From NCBI RefSeq assembly GCF_036178145.1, contig NZ_CP108067.1:6709501-6773500 (forward strand): a stretch of DNA of 64,000 bases, given 5' to 3'. Positions within the stretch are counted from its first letter, which is position 1, and each line of letters starts with the position of its first letter. The notes beneath the pieces were generated by a model. It searched no databases. It worked only from the letters and a program-made list of their open reading frames with translations, and had not been told where the DNA came from. The stretch is from Streptomyces sp. NBC_00273 (lineage in GTDB: Bacteria > Actinomycetota > Actinomycetes > Streptomycetales > Streptomycetaceae). The translations under genes were made by a program, and so were the position numbers. Shown piece after piece: positions 61,088 to 64,000 of the stretch.

Positions 61088-62296
61088 ATGTCCACCACCC
61101 CCCGCATCGCGATCGCCGGCGCCGGCCTCGGCGGCCTCGTCTGCGCCCGCGTCCTGCAGCAGCACGGCGTGCCGGTCACGGTCTTCGAGAGCGAGCCCGA
61201 CCCCTACTCCCGCTCGCAGGGCGGCACCCTCGACATCGACGGAGCCCACGGCCAGGCAGCCCTGCGCGCAGCCGGACTGTTAGACCAGTTCCTCGCCCTG
61301 TCCCGGCCCGAAGGCCAGGAGTGGCGCCTGTACGACCGTCACGCGACCCTGATGCGCCACGACCGGGCCGGCGAGGACGATCTGAGCCGGCCCGAGATCG
61401 ACCGCGGCCAGCTGCGCGCGCTCCTCTTGGACTCCCTCGCCCCCGGCACGGTCCGCTGGGGCCACCCCGTAAGGGCTGTCACCCCGCTCCCGCACGGTGC
61501 TGCCCGCCTGCACCACCACGACCGCACCGGCGAGGACTTCGACCTGGTCATCGGCGCCGACGGCGCCTGGTCGCGGGTACGCCCCGCGCTCAGCGACGCC
61601 CGACCCGCCTACGCCGGTGTCACGATGGTGGAAGCCCACTTCGACGACGTCGACCACCGTCACCCCGGCATCGCCCACCTGGTCGGTCGCGGCACCATGA
61701 CGGCCAAGGCGGGCCGCCGCAGCCTGGTGCTCCAGCGCAACAGCAACGGACACGTCCGCGCCTACGTCACCTTCCGCGGCCCGCAGGACTGGCACGCCGG
61801 CCTGGACCTCGCCGACACCGCATCCGTACGCGCCCGCCTGCTCGCCCAGTACCAGGGCTGGCACGAGCGTCTGCTGGACATCCTGCGCGACAACGAGGGC
61901 GACTTCATCAACCGGCCGATGTTCGTCCTTCCCGTTCCCCACTCCTGGCAGCGCGTCCCCGGCATCACCCTGCTCGGCGACGCCGCCCACCTGATGCCGC
62001 CCGTCGGCGTCGGAGCCAACCTCGCCCTGCTCGACGGCGCCGAACTCGCCCGAGCCGTCGTCGACCACCCCACCATCGACGAGGCCCTCGACGCCTACGA
62101 AAGCGTCATGTTCCCCCGCGCCACCGACCACGCGAAGACCGCTCAGCAGATGCTCACGACGCTGATGCCCGACACCGACTCCGACGCCGCAGCCTTCCCC
62201 GACACCCTTTGGCCGGCCGGCCCGCTCCCTGACCCGCCCCCCGCCCGCACCATCGGCGAGGGCAGCCGGTCACAAGATCCGAAAGAGACGGCCTAG
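61088..62296 (+). CDS. FAD-dependent monooxygenase (TetX/PHBH-like)
   Basis: 402 residues from ATG at 61088 (GGAG upstream; GTG 61079 possible). GxGxxG FAD motif IAIAGAGLGGLVCARVL at residues 7-23, the DG motif LVIGADGAWSRVR and GD motif GITLLGDAAHLMPPVGVGAN near residue 295. RSQGGTLDID resembles TetX-type substrate regions. An in-frame TTA leucine codon (61280-61282, residue 65) means translation would need the bldA tRNA, so activity is likely tied to development. Divergent TetR gene upstream; stop overlaps the malR stop (CTAG). Confidence 0.88.
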   Translation: MSTTPRIAIAGAGLGGLVCARVLQQHGVPVTVFESEPDPYSRSQGGTLDIDGAHGQAALRAAGLLDQFLALSRPEGQEWRLYDRHATLMRHDRAGEDDLSRPEIDRGQLRALLLDSLAPGTVRWGHPVRAVTPLPHGAARLHHHDRTGEDFDLVIGADGAWSRVRPALSDARPAYAGVTMVEAHFDDVDHRHPGIAHLVGRGTMTAKAGRRSLVLQRNSNGHVRAYVTFRGPQDWHAGLDLADTASVRARLLAQYQGWHERLLDILRDNEGDFINRPMFVLPVPHSWQRVPGITLLGDAAHLMPPVGVGANLALLDGAELARAVVDHPTIDEALDAYESVMFPRATDHAKTAQQMLTTLMPDTDSDAAAFPDTLWPAGPLPDPPPARTIGEGSRSQDPKETA

Positions 62297-63357
62297 TCCC
62301 GGCGGCGCTGGCCCGGGCCCGAGGCCGTGGAGCCGCGCACCACCAGTTCGGGCAGGAAGACGAACTCGCTGTGCGGGGCCGGCGTACCGCCGATCTCCTC
62401 CAGCAGGGTCCGGACCGCCGCCTGCCCCATCGCCTGCACGGGCTGGCGGATGGTCGTCAGCGGCGGATCGGTGAACGCTATGAGCGGCGAGTCGTCGAAG
62501 CCGACCACCGACACGTCCTGCGGGACCTTCAGCCCCTGCTGCCGGGCCGCCCTGATCGCGCCGAGCGCCATCATGTCGCTCGCGCACACCACCGCCGTGC
62601 AGCCGCGCGAGATCAGCGCGGCCGCGGCGGCCTGGCCGCCCTCGAGCGAGTAGAGGGAGTGCTGGATCAGCGCCTCGATCTCGGCCTCGCCGAGTCCGAG
62701 CCGCTCCTTCATCCCGAGCCGGAAGCCCTCGATCTTGCGGAGGACCGGTACGAAGCGCTTCGGTCCGACCGCGAGCCCGATGCGGGTGTGCCCGAGCGCG
62801 GTCAGGTGGGTGACGGCGAGGACCATCGCGGCCCGGTCGTCGGGCGAGACGAAGGGGGCCTGCACCTTCTCGGAGAACCCGTTGATGAGGACGTACGGGA
62901 CGCCCTGCCCGCGGAGTTGGTCGTAGCGGCCCATGTCGGCCGTGGTGTCGGCGTGCAGGCCGGAGACGAAGATGATCCCGGAGACGCCGCGGTCGACCAG
63001 CATCTCGGTCAGCTCGTCCTCGGTGGACCCGCCGGGCGTCTGCGTGGCCAGCACCGGCGTGTACCCCTGCCGGGTCAGGGCCTGGCCGATGACCTGGGCG
63101 AGCGCCGGGAAGATCGGGTTGTCCAGTTCGGGAGTTATCAGACCGACGAGCCCCGCACTGCGCTGGCGCAGCTTCACGGGCCGCTCGTAGCCGAGTACGT
63201 CGAGGGCGGCCAGCACGGATTCGCGGGTGCCTGCGGCCACACCGGGCTTGCCGTTGAGCACGCGGCTGACTGTGGCTTCGCTGACCCCCGCCTGGGCTGC
63301 GATGTCGGCTAGCCGTGCGGTCACGGGATTGGACTGTACCGGTCGGACGTTCACCAT
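62293..63357 (-). CDS. malR: LacI-family maltose regulator (MalR/Reg1-like)
   Basis: 354 residues from ATG at 63357. HTH LADIAAQAGVSEATVSRVLN near the start; hinge; GLVGLITPELDNPIFPALAQ and ASDMMALGAIRAARQ in the sugar-binding domain. The sequence closely resembles Streptomyces MalR/Reg1, which represses maltose uptake and amylase genes (recognised from memory). It overlaps the end of the alpha-glucosidase gene upstream, so they are translationally coupled. The stop codons of malR and the monooxygenase share CTAG. Confidence 0.88.
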   Translation of the reverse strand: MVNVRPVQSNPVTARLADIAAQAGVSEATVSRVLNGKPGVAAGTRESVLAALDVLGYERPVKLRQRSAGLVGLITPELDNPIFPALAQVIGQALTRQGYTPVLATQTPGGSTEDELTEMLVDRGVSGIIFVSGLHADTTADMGRYDQLRGQGVPYVLINGFSEKVQAPFVSPDDRAAMVLAVTHLTALGHTRIGLAVGPKRFVPVLRKIEGFRLGMKERLGLGEAEIEALIQHSLYSLEGGQAAAAALISRGCTAVVCASDMMALGAIRAARQQGLKVPQDVSVVGFDDSPLIAFTDPPLTTIRQPVQAMGQAAVRTLLEEIGGTPAPHSEFVFLPELVVRGSTASGPGQRRRD

Positions 63358-64000
63358 GACCACCACGTGCACGAATCCGGGGGAAGCCGGACGGTTCGGC
63401 CGTCCGTCTCCACCGGGGCGCTGGAGAGCACGGGGCGTCCGGGCGCGGGAAGCTCGACCGGGTCGGGGCGGGTGTTGAGGGTGCAGGCGAAACCGGGGCG
63501 GGTGAACAGGAGCACGCCCTCGGGTGCGCACTGCCAGCGCATTCCGCATGCGTCCGGGCCGTACGAGCCGTCCGGGTCGTCCGGGCAGTCCGGGTCGTAC
63601 GAGCCGTACGGGGCCTCCGCCGGGGCATCGGCACCCGCCACGGCCGCCGCGTCGACCCCCGTGCCCGGGCCCGGGCCCGTCCCCGCCTCCGGCGCCCCCA
63701 GCCCCGGCATCGCCCGGCGCAGTTCCAGGGCGGCACGGTAGAGCTCCAGCGTCGAGTGCGGGTCGCCGGTCTGCGCGGCGACGCTGAGGCCGCCCCAGCC
63801 GGCGGGCTGCGGGAGCCAGCTGCCGGCCGGCCCGAAGCCGTACGGGGGCTCCGCGCCGGACCAGGGGAGCGGCACCCGGCACCCGTCGCGCAGCCCGTCC
63901 TGCCCCTCCGGTTCCGACGGGTCCTCGGGCCTGGGCCCCGACCCCGCCGGGCCGTCCGCGTCCCCCGGCTGACGGCGTCCGCGGCGGAAGGCCGGGTCCT
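63351..64000 (-). CDS. aglA: Alpha-glucosidase (GH13), C-terminal part, cut by window edge
   Basis: The visible 216 codons are the C-terminal part of a GH13 maltase-type enzyme: FRR at the edge, then GLRDGCRVPLPWSGAEPPYGFG (RDGCR-P-PW is the oligo-1,6/alpha-glucosidase signature), followed by LELYRAALELRRAMPGLG and the C-terminal beta domain GVLLFTRPGFACTLNT. A Gly/Pro- and Asp/Pro-rich insertion (GPGPGTG..DPDCPDDPDG) separates the last two, longer than usual. Its TGA at 63351-63353 overlaps the malR start. The catalytic domain lies outside the window. Confidence 0.85.
   Translation of the reverse strand, partial: DPAFRRGRRQPGDADGPAGSGPRPEDPSEPEGQDGLRDGCRVPLPWSGAEPPYGFGPAGSWLPQPAGWGGLSVAAQTGDPHSTLELYRAALELRRAMPGLGAPEAGTGPGPGTGVDAAAVAGADAPAEAPYGSYDPDCPDDPDGSYGPDACGMRWQCAPEGVLLFTRPGFACTLNTRPDPVELPAPGRPVLSSAPVETDGRTVRLPPDSCTWWSW

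Overview
The window is chromosomal DNA of a Streptomyces-type actinomycete. The G+C content is very high with strong third-position G/C bias, GTG and TTG starts are common, TTA codons are rare, and the proteins are actinomycete families (HtaA, BTAD/SARP regulator, DUF397, F420-dependent NADP reductase, GlnE, GlnA2). The gene set around glnE, glnA2, nadE and the maltose regulator matches the kind of core region seen in Streptomyces, but I could not run a search to confirm this.

Layout. 1-5.8 kb is a heme-iron locus: a cut-off heme-binding lipoprotein gene (hmuT) divergent from two tandem HtaA surface proteins, then heme oxygenase (hmuO). Iron boxes precede the divergent pair and hmuO. 5.8-13.7 kb holds housekeeping and unknown genes: methionine aminopeptidase, F420:NADP reductase, a TerD domain fused to a PD-(D/E)XK-like nuclease region, a secreted repeat protein and a site-2 protease. 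13.8-19.1 kb is an AfsR/SARP-type giant regulator convergent with a DrrA/DrrB-like ABC exporter; the exporter is preceded by five direct repeats at an exact 11-bp period. 19.2-24.6 kb has panB, a membrane endonuclease/phosphatase-fold protein, nadE and a DUF4190/DUF4352-like protein. 24.7-30.6 kb looks like a metal/envelope group: multicopper oxidase, DUF6153, DUF998, alpha/beta hydrolase, CBS, DUF305 and DUF3105. 31.2 kb is glnA2.

32.6-37.6 kb is an accessory island inserted exactly behind glnA2. It carries a PIN-domain protein, a helix-turn-helix/coiled-coil protein with an apparent frameshift, a tiny membrane protein and a DUF3223/HNH-like protein. At its far edge lies a second, diverged copy of the last 20 codons of glnA2, which is the footprint expected of integration into the 3' end of a gene. 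No integrase is visible.

37.7-46.4 kb has a membrane-anchored unknown, two paralogous PIG-L deacetylases with long lectin/propeller-like C-terminal parts, and glnE with a 10-bp periodic repeat array in its leader. 46.5-49.8 kb encodes secreted proteins: two CAP-domain proteins flanking two paralogous four-cysteine peptides. 49.8-51.9 kb is decayed DNA (two IS5-type transposase remnants and a multiply frameshifted helix-turn-helix gene) around a dienelactone-hydrolase-like protein that lacks the nucleophile. 51.9-54.8 kb is the Streptomyces ATP-binding/XRE/DUF397 module, translationally linked to a HEAT-repeat protein. 54.8-62.3 kb has two acetyltransferases, a Tat-exported phospholipase C, a PAP2 membrane protein, a DUF389 protein, and a TetR regulator divergent from a flavin monooxygenase with a TTA codon. 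The right end is a maltose-type LacI regulator overlapping the end of an alpha-glucosidase gene that runs out of the window.

No rRNA, tRNA or CRISPR array was seen.
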